Assembly: GCA_015486905.1 (NCBI GenBank)
Contig: WFQV01000011.1
Location: 1-34,874, forward strand
DNA: 34,874 nucleotides
Origin: Melioribacteraceae bacterium
GTDB lineage: Bacteria; Bacteroidota; Ignavibacteria; Ignavibacteriales; Melioribacteraceae
Direction: 5' to 3'
Positions within the stretch are counted from its first letter, which is position 1; each line of letters starts with the position of its first letter. The notes beneath the pieces were generated by a model. That model ran no database searches, had not been told where the DNA came from, and worked only from the letters and a program-made list of their open reading frames with translations. Of the stretch, positions 7,824 to 17,433 are shown piece by piece. Made by a program: the position numbers and the translations under genes.

Positions 7824-10800
7824 ATGAGAGTAAAAGCTCAAGAAACAAAGGTAAGAGACATAAAAAAGATTACAATTAGTCTTGCAAGCCCGGATGATAT
7901 CCTCGCACGCTCACACGGCGAGGTTACAAAGCCGGAAACAATAAATTATCGCTCTTTCCGTCCCGAGAAAGACGGTCTTTTCTGCGAGAAGATTTTCGGA
8001 CCAGTCAAGGATTGGGAATGTGCCTGCGGTAAATACAAGGGCATCCGCTACAAAGGGATTGTCTGCGACCGCTGCGGCGTTGAGGTTACTCAAAAAAGTG
8101 TCCGCCGTGAAAGAATGGGGCACATAGCCTTAGCCGTACCCATTGTTCATATTTGGTTTTTCAAAGCCCTTCCGTCAAAAATCGGAAACATCATTGGAAT
8201 GACCACTAAAGAACTTGAAAAAATTATTTACTACGAATCTTATGTGGTTATTAATCCCGGTACCACGGGGCTTTCGTTTAAAGATTTGATTTCGGAAGAT
8301 CAATATTATGAAATCCTTAGCACTCTGCCTCACGACAACGACGCCTTGGACGATAACGACCCCAAGAAATTTATTGCTAGAATCGGCGGCGATGCTATTA
8401 GAGAATTATTAAAATTAACGCCTGTCGATAAGACCTTCAGAGAATTAAAAGCTCGGCTTGCTGTGGAAACATCCCAGCAAAAACGCACCGATATTCTGAA
8501 AAGACTGCGCGTCTTGGAGGCTTTCCGTCCTAAGGAAGGGAAGTTTGTTAACAATCCCGAATGGATGGTAATGGATATTATTCCGGTAATTCCGCCGGAA
8601 TTAAGACCTCTCGTTCCTCTCGAAGGCGGAAGATTTGCTACGTCGGATTTGAACGACTTGTACCGAAGAGTGATTATTAGAAATAACAGATTGAAAAGAT
8701 TAATAGACATCAAAGCTCCCGAAGTAATTCTCCGCAACGAAAAGAGGATGCTTCAGGAAGCGGTTGATGCATTGTTCGATAATTCCCGCCGTGCAAGCGC
8801 CGTTCGCAGCGACGGCAACCGTCCGCTGAAATCTTTAAGTGATATGCTGAAAGGGAAACAGGGACGTTTTCGTCAAAACCTTTTGGGTAAAAGAGTTGAC
8901 TATTCCGGACGTTCGGTTATCGTCGTTGGGCCGGAACTTAAACTTCACCAATGCGGTTTGCCGAAGGACATGGCGGTCGAACTATTTAAACCTTTTATTA
9001 TTAGGAAATTAATTGACCGCGGTTTTTACAAAACAGTTAAAAGCGCAAGGAAAGCCGTTGACCGTAAAGAAGCGGTTATTTGGGACATACTTGAGAAGCT
9101 GATTGACGGGCATCCCATTTTACTGAACCGCGCGCCCACATTGCACAGGCTTGGCATTCAGGCGTTCCAGCCGGTTCTGATTGACGGAAAGGCAATACGC
9201 CTGCACCCTATGGTTTGTACTGCATTTAATGCCGACTTTGACGGCGACCAGATGGCTGTTCACGTTCCTCTTTCTCCCGAAGCACAGTTGGAAGCATCTT
9301 TGCTAATGCTTTCCAGCCACAATATTCTTTCGCCCCAGAACGGCAGTCCGATTGTTGTGCCTACACAGGATATTATCCTCGGTTGCTACTATTTAACCAA
9401 AATCAGACCCGGCGCTAAAGGTGAAGGAATGATTTTCGGCAGCCGCGAAGAAGTGCTGATTGCACACGACCACGAGGTGGTTGACCTTCATGCAAAAATT
9501 AAAGTAATGATAGACGGCGAGTTAATAGAAACTTCCGTAGGACGTGTTATATTTAACGAAATTGTCCCCAGAGAGATGGGTTTCCTGAATCAACTGCTTA
9601 TTAAAAAAGTATTCAGCAGTTTCATTTACAAAATGTTCATTAAACTCGGTAACGTTGTAACCGCTAAGTTCCTCGACGATTTGAAAGACATCGGTTACAA
9701 TTATGCAACGAAAGCCGGCGTTTCCATTAGTTTTAGCGATATGCTTGTCCCTGATGAAAAAGCTAAACTGATTGAAGAGTCCAATAAGAAAGTTGCGAGC
9801 ATTCTCCAAGAGCACGAAATGGGACTTATTACCGATACGGAACGTTACAATAAAATTATTGACGTTTGGACGCTTACTACTACAAATGTTAGTATTTCGT
9901 TAATGGAGAAAATTAAGAAAGATAAAAACGGCTTCAATTCACTTCACATGATGGTCGATTCCGGTGCAAGAGGTTCCAACGAACAAGTGCGCCAACTGGC
10001 AGGAATGAGAGGTTTGATGATGAAACCGCAGAAGAGCCTCAGCGGGCAATCCGGTGAAATTATTGAAAACCCGATTGTCGCTAACTTTAAAGAAGGTTTG
10101 TCGGTGTTGGAATATTTTATTTCCACCCACGGTGCTCGCAAAGGTCTTGCCGATACTGCACTTAAGACCGCTGACGCAGGCTACTTGACACGACGTTTAA
10201 CAGACGTTGCACAGGATATGATTGTTACCGAAAAGGATTGCGGAACAATCAGAGGCGTTTACGTTTCCGCATTGAAGGACGTTGAAATGGAGCGCGAACC
10301 TCTTGCTGAAAGAATAACGGGACGCGTTGCACAGGAGGATATTTACGACCCGCGTAACGATGAACTTCTTTGCCCTGCGGGAGAATTGATTACAGAAGAA
10401 ATTGCCGCAAAAATTGACGAAGCACAGATAGAAGAGGTTTACATTAGAACCGTTCTTACTTGCGAAGCCAAGCACGGCGTTTGCGCTAAATGCTACGGAC
10501 GCAATCTTACTACCGGTAAATTGGTTGAGGTTGGAGAGTCCGTCGGTATTGTCGCTGCACAGTCAATCGGGGAACCCGGAACTCAGCTTACACTGCGTAC
10601 CTTCCACTTGGGCGGTACTTCATCTCGTATTGCCAGCCAGTCACAAGTAGAGTCCGGTGTTGCAGGTAAAGTTAAATTTGAGAAAATGGTTTTCGTAGAA
10701 AAAACAGATTACCTCGGCTCTGTAAAAGTAGTAACCGGTCGTAGGGGTTCTATCGGCATCTTCGATTTGGACGGCAGGCAAATTAAGAAATACGATATTC

Positions 10801-12083
10801 CTTACGGTGCCGAATTGTTGGTTGACGAAGGTCAGGAAGTAAGTAAGGGCACGCCCCTTTACAACCATGACCCATATAACGCAGTGATTTTAACCGACAA
10901 AGGCGGAAGAATACGTTACATCGACTTCCTGGAAGACAGAACAATTAAACAGGTTGCCGACGAACAAACCGGTCACGTCCAGAAGGTGGTTATCGAATCG
11001 AAAGATAAAGCGCTTAATCCTACAATTTTAGTTGAGGATGAAAACGGCGAAGGAAAGATGTTCAACCTTCCCATTGGTGCTTACGTTACGGTTGAAGAAG
11101 GCGAGAAAGTACCTGCGGGTACAATACTTGCGAAGATTTCAAAACAAACTTCCAAAACGCGGGACATCACCGGTGGTTTGCCAAGGGTTACAGAGCTCTT
11201 CGAAGCAAGAAGTCCCCACGACCCCGCTATTGTTTCTGAAATTGAGGGCCTTGTTAAGTTCGGAGCGCGTAAAAAAGGTTCGCGCGAAATAATCGTTGAA
11301 TCTTTTGACGGCTCGGTTCAAGAAGTTTACAATGTACCTTACGGAAAACACCTTCTCGTGCAGGAGGGAGACGAAATAAACGCCGGCGATAAAATTACCG
11401 ACGGTCCGGTTGACCCTCACGATATCTTGAAGATTAAAGGTCCCAATGCGGTTCAGGAATATCTCGTAAACGAAATTCAGGACGTTTACCGTCTTCAAGG
11501 CGTTAAAATAAATGATAAACACATTGAGGTTATTGTTAGACAAATGCTGAGGAAACTTAGAATTGTTTCTTCCGGCGATACTCCTTTTATTGAAGAAGAC
11601 CTTGTGGACAGAGTAAAGTTACTTGAAGAGAACGAACGAATTGCCAATATGGTTGTTGTTGAAGACCCAGGCGGTTCGAGATTGGAACCAGGACAATTGA
11701 TTACACGCCATAAGTACAGAGATATTCAAAATGATTTGGCGCGAAAGGAGAAAGAACCGATGAAAGTTCGGGATGCCGAACCTGCAACGTTCGACAACGT
11801 TCTTTTGGGTATTACCCGTGCTGCGCTTTCAACGGAAAGCTTCATCTCCGCCGCTTCTTTCCAAGAGACGACCAAGGTATTAACTAATGCCGCAACGGAG
11901 GCAAAGGAAGATTATTTGACCGGCTTGAAAGAGAACGTTGTAATGGGTCATTTAATTCCTGCCGGAACGGGATTGAGAAAATACAAAAATATTATTCTTG
12001 AGTTGGAAGAGGAAAGGAAGAAAGAAGAAGAGGAAGTGGAAAAAGAAGCTGAAAAGCAGGAGAAAGAAAAACTGAATGATTAA
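7824..12083 (+). CDS. rpoC: DNA-directed RNA polymerase subunit beta'
   Basis: The protein has 1419 residues from ATG 7824. The catalytic NADFDGD motif is at 469-475, with the three Mg-binding aspartates D471, D473 and D475. The first zinc site uses C66, C68, C81, C84 and the second C806, C880, C887, C890; both are complete. Bridge helix and trigger loop segments (GARGSNEQVRQLAGMRG, QSIGEPGTQLTLRTFH) are present. The C-terminus ends in a highly charged Glu/Lys tail of about 30 residues. It lies directly after rpoB, and a 102-base spacer with a promoter follows before rpsL. Confidence 0.98.
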   Translation: MRVKAQETKVRDIKKITISLASPDDILARSHGEVTKPETINYRSFRPEKDGLFCEKIFGPVKDWECACGKYKGIRYKGIVCDRCGVEVTQKSVRRERMGHIALAVPIVHIWFFKALPSKIGNIIGMTTKELEKIIYYESYVVINPGTTGLSFKDLISEDQYYEILSTLPHDNDALDDNDPKKFIARIGGDAIRELLKLTPVDKTFRELKARLAVETSQQKRTDILKRLRVLEAFRPKEGKFVNNPEWMVMDIIPVIPPELRPLVPLEGGRFATSDLNDLYRRVIIRNNRLKRLIDIKAPEVILRNEKRMLQEAVDALFDNSRRASAVRSDGNRPLKSLSDMLKGKQGRFRQNLLGKRVDYSGRSVIVVGPELKLHQCGLPKDMAVELFKPFIIRKLIDRGFYKTVKSARKAVDRKEAVIWDILEKLIDGHPILLNRAPTLHRLGIQAFQPVLIDGKAIRLHPMVCTAFNADFDGDQMAVHVPLSPEAQLEASLLMLSSHNILSPQNGSPIVVPTQDIILGCYYLTKIRPGAKGEGMIFGSREEVLIAHDHEVVDLHAKIKVMIDGELIETSVGRVIFNEIVPREMGFLNQLLIKKVFSSFIYKMFIKLGNVVTAKFLDDLKDIGYNYATKAGVSISFSDMLVPDEKAKLIEESNKKVASILQEHEMGLITDTERYNKIIDVWTLTTTNVSISLMEKIKKDKNGFNSLHMMVDSGARGSNEQVRQLAGMRGLMMKPQKSLSGQSGEIIENPIVANFKEGLSVLEYFISTHGARKGLADTALKTADAGYLTRRLTDVAQDMIVTEKDCGTIRGVYVSALKDVEMEREPLAERITGRVAQEDIYDPRNDELLCPAGELITEEIAAKIDEAQIEEVYIRTVLTCEAKHGVCAKCYGRNLTTGKLVEVGESVGIVAAQSIGEPGTQLTLRTFHLGGTSSRIASQSQVESGVAGKVKFEKMVFVEKTDYLGSVKVVTGRRGSIGIFDLDGRQIKKYDIPYGAELLVDEGQEVSKGTPLYNHDPYNAVILTDKGGRIRYIDFLEDRTIKQVADEQTGHVQKVVIESKDKALNPTILVEDENGEGKMFNLPIGAYVTVEEGEKVPAGTILAKISKQTSKTRDITGGLPRVTELFEARSPHDPAIVSEIEGLVKFGARKKGSREIIVESFDGSVQEVYNVPYGKHLLVQEGDEINAGDKITDGPVDPHDILKIKGPNAVQEYLVNEIQDVYRLQGVKINDKHIEVIVRQMLRKLRIVSSGDTPFIEEDLVDRVKLLEENERIANMVVVEDPGGSRLEPGQLITRHKYRDIQNDLARKEKEPMKVRDAEPATFDNVLLGITRAALSTESFISAASFQETTKVLTNAATEAKEDYLTGLKENVVMGHLIPAGTGLRKYKNIILELEEERKKEEEEVEKEAEKQEKEKLND

Positions 12084-12109
12084 TTTAGCTTGAAAACGGG
12101 CTGAATTAC

Positions 12110-12138
12110 TTGACTTTAATTTTAAAACTCTCTATATT
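12110..12138 (+). promoter_or_regulatory. Promoter for the rpsL (str-S10-spc-alpha) transcript
   Basis: TTGACT (12110-12115) and TATATT (12133-12138) are each one base from the sigma-70 consensus and 17 bases apart. They lie in the rpoC-rpsL spacer, 48 bases before the rpsL start. No terminator is visible after rpoC, so read-through from rpoBC may add to this promoter. This is the best promoter seen in the window. Confidence 0.6.
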
Positions 12139-12185
12139 GAGAATCTGAATTTTTATTGAAATATTAATTTTCACGGAGGATTTAC

Positions 12186-12563
12186 GTGCCAACAATAAAC
12201 CAGTTGGTGAGAAAAGGCAGAGAGAAAATTGTCTCGAAAAGTAAGTCGAGAGCTTTGGACGCATGCCCACAAAAGCGCGGCGTTTGTACTAGGGTTTACA
12301 CTACTACTCCTAAAAAACCAAACTCCGCTCTTAGAAAGGTTGCGAGAGTTCGTTTGACTAACGGAATTGAAGTTACAGCCTATATACCTGGCGAAGGACA
12401 CAATTTGCAGGAGCACTCAATCGTTTTGATTAGAGGCGGAAGAGTTAAAGATTTGCCCGGCGTTCGTTACCATATTATCCGCGGTACTTTAGATACCAGC
12501 GGTGTTGAGGATAGGAAAAAAGGCAGATCGAAGTATGGTGCTAAAAAACCTAAGGCTAAGTAA
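12186..12563 (+). CDS. rpsL: 30S ribosomal protein S12
   Basis: The protein has 125 residues, close to the usual 123-124. It contains the decoding-site loop TTTPKKPNSALRKVARVRL and the second loop around KDLPGVRYHIIRG. Both hold the lysines whose mutation causes streptomycin resistance in other bacteria, and both are wild type here. S12 checks codon-anticodon pairing at the A site. The start is GTG, with ACGGAGGA just upstream. It is first in the str group and is followed 5 bases later by rpsG. Confidence 0.97.
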   Translation: MPTINQLVRKGREKIVSKSKSRALDACPQKRGVCTRVYTTTPKKPNSALRKVARVRLTNGIEVTAYIPGEGHNLQEHSIVLIRGGRVKDLPGVRYHIIRGTLDTSGVEDRKKGRSKYGAKKPKAK

Positions 12564-12568
12564 GAGTT

Positions 12569-13036
12569 ATGAGAAAGAGAAAAGCTGAAAAAAGATTTAT
12601 TAAACCGGACCCAAGATTCAACGATGTTTTGGTTGCAAAGTTCATTAATTATTTAATGTGGGACGGCAAGAAAACGGTTTCGCGGAACGTCCTCTACGAA
12701 AGTTTTGAGATTATTGAGAAGAAGACGAAAGAATCCGCATTGGAAATTTTTAAAAAAGCCGTTAACAATGTTCAACCTTTGGTCGAGGTTCGTAGCCGCA
12801 GGGTTGGTGGTGCTACTTACCAAGTACCAATGGAAGTGAGACCGGACAGAAGAATTGCTTTGGCTTTAAGATGGTTGAGGAATTACTCCCGTGAAAGGAA
12901 AGAAAAAACAATGGCTCAGAAGTTAGCCGCAGAGTTAATTTCCGCTTCCAAAGGTGAAGGCGCCGCAGTTAAGAAAAAAGACGATACGCATAGAATGGCA
13001 GAAGCAAACAAAGCATTTGCTCATTTTAAATGGTGA
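12569..13036 (+). CDS. rpsG: 30S ribosomal protein S7
   Basis: The protein has 155 residues, the standard S7 length. It shows the conserved FINYLMWDGKKTVSRNVLYE segment (about 26-45), the beta-hairpin VEVRSRRVGGATYQVPMEVR, and a C-terminal HRMAEANKAFAHFKW. S7 starts assembly of the 30S head by binding the 3' domain of 16S rRNA, and it contacts E-site tRNA. It often autoregulates the str operon; no binding site was identified here. It lies 5 bases after rpsL, so translation is probably coupled. Confidence 0.97.
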   Translation: MRKRKAEKRFIKPDPRFNDVLVAKFINYLMWDGKKTVSRNVLYESFEIIEKKTKESALEIFKKAVNNVQPLVEVRSRRVGGATYQVPMEVRPDRRIALALRWLRNYSRERKEKTMAQKLAAELISASKGEGAAVKKKDDTHRMAEANKAFAHFKW

Positions 13037-13057
13037 TGATGGTTAAGAAAGGATTTT

Positions 13058-15160
13058 ATGTCTCACAAAAGAGTTGACATATCGAAAGTTAGAAACATCG
13101 GAATTATGGCGCATATCGACGCCGGAAAAACCACTACAACCGAACGAATACTTTACTATACGGGTAAAGTACATCGCATCGGTGAAGTGCACGAAGGCGC
13201 CGCTACCATGGATTGGATGGAGCAGGAAAAGGAAAGAGGAATTACCATTACGAGCGCAGCAACAACTTGCTTCTGGAGAAATCACCAAATAAATATCATC
13301 GACACTCCCGGTCACGTTGACTTTACCGTTGAGGTAGAAAGGTCTTTAAGAGTTCTCGACGGAGTGATTGCTCTTTTCTCGGCAGTCGGCGGTGTGGAAC
13401 CTCAATCGGAAACGGTTTGGCGCCAAGCGAATAAATACAGCGTTCCGAGAATTGCATTCGTCAATAAAATGGACAGAATCGGAGCGGACTTTTACAACGT
13501 AATCGATATGATGAAAGACCGTCTCAAAGCTAATGCTGTTCCTATTACTTTACCAATCGGCGCTGGGGATTTGTTCTCCGGTGTTGTCGATTTGATTGAA
13601 ATGAAAGCCCGTATGTACCACGAGGAAACACTCGGTGCAACTTATGAGGAGATGGAAATACCTGCGGATTTGCTCCATACTGCGGAAAAATACCGTACAA
13701 TAATGCTTGAAGCTGTCTCTGAAGTTGATGATACACTTTTGGAAAAATATCTCGACGGCGAAGAAATTACAGCTGATGAAATTAAAAGCGTTCTTAAAAA
13801 AGCAACTCAAGAATTGAAAATAGTTCCGGTGATTTGCGGTTCTTCTTACAAGAACAAAGGAGTTCAGAAATTACTTGATGGAATTGTGGATTTTCTTCCT
13901 TCACCGTACGATATCGGAACGGTAATAGGCCGTAGGATTAAAGACGGTGAGTTGGTTGAAAGGAAGACCGACGAGAACGAAAAGTTTACCGCTCTTGCAT
14001 TTAAAATAATGACCGACCCTTACGTTGGGAAATTAACTTATATTCGTGTTTACAGCGGTAAATTAAAAGCCGGTTCTTATGTTTACAATTCGAACTCTCA
14101 GAAAAAAGAACGTGTAGGAAGAATTTTACTGATGCATGCCAATCACCGCGAAGATATGAACGAAGTTCGCGCAGGCGATATTGTGGGAATAGTCGGTCTG
14201 AAACACACCCGCACGGGAGATACTCTTTGCGATGAACACGGCCCCATTATTCTTGAAGAAATGGAATTTCCCGAGCCTGTTATTCAAATTGCTATTGAAC
14301 CTAAAACCAAAGCCGATCAGGATAAACTATCGGACGCTTTGGCTAAATTGTCCGAGGAAGACCCTACTTTTCGCGTAAAAGTGGACGAAGAAACCGGGCA
14401 GACTTTAATTAGCGGAATGGGTGAGCTTCATTTGGAAATTCTCGTTGACAGAATGAAAAGAGAATTTAAAGTAGAAGCCAACATCGGTAAACCTCAGGTC
14501 GCCTATAGAGAAACAATCACTAAAACCGTACAGTCCGAAGGCAGGTTCGTTAAACAGTCGGGCGGACGTGGTAAATACGGTCACGTTTGGCTGGAAATTT
14601 CACCCAACGAAATGGGTAAAGGTTTTGAGTTTGAAAACGCAATAGTCGGCGGGGTAGTGCCGAAGGAATACATTCCTGCTGTTCAGAAAGGTGTGAAAGA
14701 CGCTTTACAGAACGGTGTGATTGCAGGTTATCCCGTTGTGGATGTGAAAGTAAAACTTTACGACGGTTCGTATCATGATGTTGACTCCGATGAGGTTTCT
14801 TTTAAAGTTGCCGGCTCTATTGCTTTCCGCGAAGGTGCAAAGAAAGCCAACCCGATTTTATTGGAACCCATCATGAGCTTGGAAATTATTACACCCGAGG
14901 AATATCTCGGTGACGTAATGGGAGATTTAAACTCACGACGCGGGAAAATAGAAGGTTTTACCGCAAGGAAAGACGCCCAGGTAATTAGAGCACACGCCCC
15001 GTTATCCGAAATGTTCGGATACGCAACGCGCTTGCGTTCAATTACGCAAGGACGCGCTATTTACACAATGCAATTTTCACATTATCAGGAAGCTCCGAAA
15101 TCCGTTACGGATAAAATTTTGGAGAAATCCTTTAAAACAAAAGCAATGGAAACGATTTAA
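13058..15160 (+). CDS. fusA: Elongation factor G
   Basis: The protein has 700 residues. The GTP-binding P-loop AHIDAGKT is at 18-25, followed by DTPGH and NKMD. Domains II to V follow in order, including GMGELHLEILVDRMKREF (domain III) and the C-terminal YATRLRSITQGRAIYTMQF (domain V). EF-G drives translocation of tRNAs and mRNA after peptide transfer and helps recycle ribosomes. It is the only fusA in the window and sits in the conserved rpsL-rpsG-fusA-tuf order, with AAAGGA just before its ATG. Confidence 0.98.
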   Translation: MSHKRVDISKVRNIGIMAHIDAGKTTTTERILYYTGKVHRIGEVHEGAATMDWMEQEKERGITITSAATTCFWRNHQINIIDTPGHVDFTVEVERSLRVLDGVIALFSAVGGVEPQSETVWRQANKYSVPRIAFVNKMDRIGADFYNVIDMMKDRLKANAVPITLPIGAGDLFSGVVDLIEMKARMYHEETLGATYEEMEIPADLLHTAEKYRTIMLEAVSEVDDTLLEKYLDGEEITADEIKSVLKKATQELKIVPVICGSSYKNKGVQKLLDGIVDFLPSPYDIGTVIGRRIKDGELVERKTDENEKFTALAFKIMTDPYVGKLTYIRVYSGKLKAGSYVYNSNSQKKERVGRILLMHANHREDMNEVRAGDIVGIVGLKHTRTGDTLCDEHGPIILEEMEFPEPVIQIAIEPKTKADQDKLSDALAKLSEEDPTFRVKVDEETGQTLISGMGELHLEILVDRMKREFKVEANIGKPQVAYRETITKTVQSEGRFVKQSGGRGKYGHVWLEISPNEMGKGFEFENAIVGGVVPKEYIPAVQKGVKDALQNGVIAGYPVVDVKVKLYDGSYHDVDSDEVSFKVAGSIAFREGAKKANPILLEPIMSLEIITPEEYLGDVMGDLNSRRGKIEGFTARKDAQVIRAHAPLSEMFGYATRLRSITQGRAIYTMQFSHYQEAPKSVTDKILEKSFKTKAMETI

Positions 15161-15201
15161 CAATAATTTAAATTAGGTAATAAAACAACAAGGAGTATTC
15201 G

Positions 15202-16410
15202 ATGGCAAAAGAAAAATTTGATAGGAGTAAGCCTCACGTTAATATTGGTACTATAGGACACGTAGACCATGGTAAGACGACTCTTACCGCCGCTATTACA
15301 ATGGCATTAGCGAAGAAAGGACTTTCGGAAGTTAGAACTTTCGACAGTATCGACAATGCTCCCGAAGAGAGAGAACGTGGTATTACGATTGCTACTGCAC
15401 ACGTTGAATACTCGACGGAAAAAAGGCACTATGCTCACGTTGATTGTCCCGGACACGCTGACTACGTTAAAAATATGATTACCGGCGCAGCCCAGATGGA
15501 CGGTGCAATTTTGGTTGTTGCCGCTACTGATGGTCCTATGCCTCAAACTAGAGAACACATTTTGTTAGCTCGCCAGGTTGGCGTGCCAAGAATTGTCGTC
15601 TTCATGAATAAAGTCGATATGGTTGACGATGAAGAACTTTTAGAATTAGTTGAAATGGAATTAAGAGAACTGTTGACAGAGTATGAATTCCCGGGCGATG
15701 AAATCCCGATTATTCGCGGTTCGGCTTTGGAAGCATTGGAAGCCGCTTCTAATCCCGACGTCCCTGCTGACGACCCGAGATTGAATTGCATCTGGGAACT
15801 TATGGATGCAGTTGACAATTACATCCCTCTTCCCAAAAGAGATGTTGACAAACCTTTCTTAATGCCCGTTGAGGACGTTTTCTCCATTACCGGTCGCGGT
15901 ACTGTTGCTACCGGTAGAGTAGAGAGAGGCGAAATTAAATTAAACGAAGAAGTTGAATTAATCGGTTTGGGCGTTCATAAGAAAACTGTTGTTACCGGAA
16001 TCGAAATGTTCCGCAAGGAATTGGACGCTGCAATTGCCGGCGATAATGCTGGCCTTCTTTTGAGAGGTATTGACAAGAAAGAAATTCAGAGAGGAATGGT
16101 AGTGGCAAAACCCGGTTCCATTACTCCGCATAAGAAATTCGAAGGTGAGGTTTACGTATTGTCGAAAGACGAAGGCGGACGTCACACTCCGTTCTTTAAC
16201 GGCTACAGACCGCAGTTCTATTTCCGCACAACGGACGTTACCGGTGTTGCAATGCTTCCTGAAGGAACCGAAATGGTTATGCCTGGCGATAACGTTAGAC
16301 TTTCCGTCGAACTTATTTCCGAAATAGCCATGGAAGAAGGCCTTCGCTTTGCTATACGCGAAGGCGGTAGAACGGTTGGCGCTGGAGTTGTAACTAAAAT
16401 CATTGAATAA
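15202..16410 (+). CDS. tuf: Elongation factor Tu
   Basis: The protein has 402 residues. G-domain motifs are GHVDHGKT (19-26), DCPGH (81-85) and NKVD (136-139); domains II and III are complete up to GGRTVGAGVVTKI. EF-Tu carries aminoacyl-tRNA to the A site. Compared with the E. coli protein it has about eight extra residues near the end of the G domain (about 181-196, ASNPDVPADDPRLN). It lies 41 bases after fusA with AAGGAG as ribosome site. No second tuf is seen at the tRNA-secE locus, where many bacteria keep tufB. Confidence 0.98.
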   Translation: MAKEKFDRSKPHVNIGTIGHVDHGKTTLTAAITMALAKKGLSEVRTFDSIDNAPEERERGITIATAHVEYSTEKRHYAHVDCPGHADYVKNMITGAAQMDGAILVVAATDGPMPQTREHILLARQVGVPRIVVFMNKVDMVDDEELLELVEMELRELLTEYEFPGDEIPIIRGSALEALEAASNPDVPADDPRLNCIWELMDAVDNYIPLPKRDVDKPFLMPVEDVFSITGRGTVATGRVERGEIKLNEEVELIGLGVHKKTVVTGIEMFRKELDAAIAGDNAGLLLRGIDKKEIQRGMVVAKPGSITPHKKFEGEVYVLSKDEGGRHTPFFNGYRPQFYFRTTDVTGVAMLPEGTEMVMPGDNVRLSVELISEIAMEEGLRFAIREGGRTVGAGVVTKIIE

Positions 16411-16428
16411 ATTAAATATTGATATGTT

Positions 16429-16450
16429 AGGGAAGGATTGTTCCTTCCCT
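16429..16450 (+). terminator. Stem-loop between tuf and rpsJ, possible partial terminator
   Basis: AGGGAAGGA (16429-16437) and TCCTTCCCT (16442-16450) form a perfect 9-bp stem with a TTGT loop. The sequence after it (TCTTTATCTT) is U-rich but interrupted, so termination would be incomplete. It sits in the 70-base gap between the str and S10 gene groups. It could instead be an mRNA-stabilising hairpin at the tuf 3' end. Confidence 0.5.
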
Positions 16451-16480
16451 TCTTTATCTTAAGTAATAGGAGAAAGAAAG

Positions 16481-16789
16481 TTGCCTGGTCAGAAGATTAG
16501 AATTAAATTGAAATCATACGATCATATTTTGATTGACAAATCGACCGAAAAGATTATTAAAACGGTTAAAAGTACCGGTGCGGTTGTTTCGGGTCCTATC
16601 CCGTTACCAACCAAGCGCTCCGTTTTTACTGTTCTAAGATCTCCTCACGTAGATAAAAAATCTCGCGAGCAGTTTGAAATTCGTTCTCACAAAAGAATAA
16701 TTGATATTCATAATTCTAATAACAAGACCGTCGATTCTCTTAGTAAATTGGAAATACCGGCGGGTGTTGATATTGAGATTAAGTTATAA
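16481..16789 (+). CDS. rpsJ: 30S ribosomal protein S10
   Basis: The protein has 102 residues starting MPGQKIRIKLKSYDH, the usual S10 beginning (MAxQKIRIRLKAYDH). The start codon is TTG, preceded by AGGAGA. The loop VSGPIPLPTKRSVFTVLRSP is conserved. S10 is part of the 30S head. As NusE it also binds NusB and NusG in antitermination, a natural partner of the nusG gene in this window. It heads the S10 gene group, and rplC follows directly. Confidence 0.97.
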   Translation: MPGQKIRIKLKSYDHILIDKSTEKIIKTVKSTGAVVSGPIPLPTKRSVFTVLRSPHVDKKSREQFEIRSHKRIIDIHNSNNKTVDSLSKLEIPAGVDIEIKL

Positions 16790-16792
16790 GGA
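16788..16792 (+). promoter_or_regulatory. Shine-Dalgarno site that sets the rplC start
   Basis: AAGGA overlaps the rpsJ stop codon and lies 8 bases before ATG 16801. The alternative ATG at 16792 overlaps the site itself, so 16801 is the better start. Confidence 0.65.
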
Positions 16793-16800
16793 TGATTAAA

Positions 16801-17421
16801 ATGCCTGGATTGTTAGGTAAAAAAATAGGAATGACAAGTATTTACACGGATGATGGTTCTAATATTCCCGTTACTGTGGTTGAAGCAGGCCCGTGTACCG
16901 TTGTCGGTAAAAAAACAACCGAAAAAGACGGTTACGAGGCTTTAATATTGGGTTTTGGTGCTAAAAAGGAAAAACACCTTAATAAACCCGAAAAGGGATT
17001 CTTTACAAAAAACAAAGTAGAACCTGCTAAGGTGATTAAAGAATTTAAAAATTTTCAAACCGAAGAATTTAATAACGGCGATAAAATAACCGTTGAGATT
17101 TTTAAGGAAGGTGAGAAAGTTAAAGTTAGCGGGATGAGCAAAGGCAAAGGATTCCAGGGTGTAATGAAACGTCACGGCTTCGGCGGCGTCGGCGGCACAA
17201 CGCACGGTCAAGGCGATAGACTCAGAGCACCGGGTTCAATAGGACAAAGCTCCTATCCCTCAAGAGTTCTTAAAGGCACACGCATGGCTGGCAGAACCGG
17301 CCACGAAAGAGTGACCGTAAAAAATCTTAAAGTTGTAAAAATAATCCCGGAGAAAAACATCATTATGCTTAAAGGCGCTGTCCCGGGTGCAATCAATACT
17401 ATAGTGGAAATTAAAAATTAG
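16801..17421 (+). CDS. rplC: 50S ribosomal protein L3
   Basis: The protein has 206 residues from ATG 16801, beginning MPGLLGKKIGMTS as in the family. An ATG at 16792 would add three residues but is too close to the ribosome site. The central loop GFGGVGGTTHGQGDRLRAPG (about 130-149) reaches toward the peptidyl-transferase centre. Its glutamine in the HGQ motif is the residue that PrmB methylates in other bacteria. L3 is an early assembly protein of the 50S subunit. It ends directly before rplD. Confidence 0.96.
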   Translation: MPGLLGKKIGMTSIYTDDGSNIPVTVVEAGPCTVVGKKTTEKDGYEALILGFGAKKEKHLNKPEKGFFTKNKVEPAKVIKEFKNFQTEEFNNGDKITVEIFKEGEKVKVSGMSKGKGFQGVMKRHGFGGVGGTTHGQGDRLRAPGSIGQSSYPSRVLKGTRMAGRTGHERVTVKNLKVVKIIPEKNIIMLKGAVPGAINTIVEIKN

Positions 17422-17433
17422 TTGGTTGGCAAG

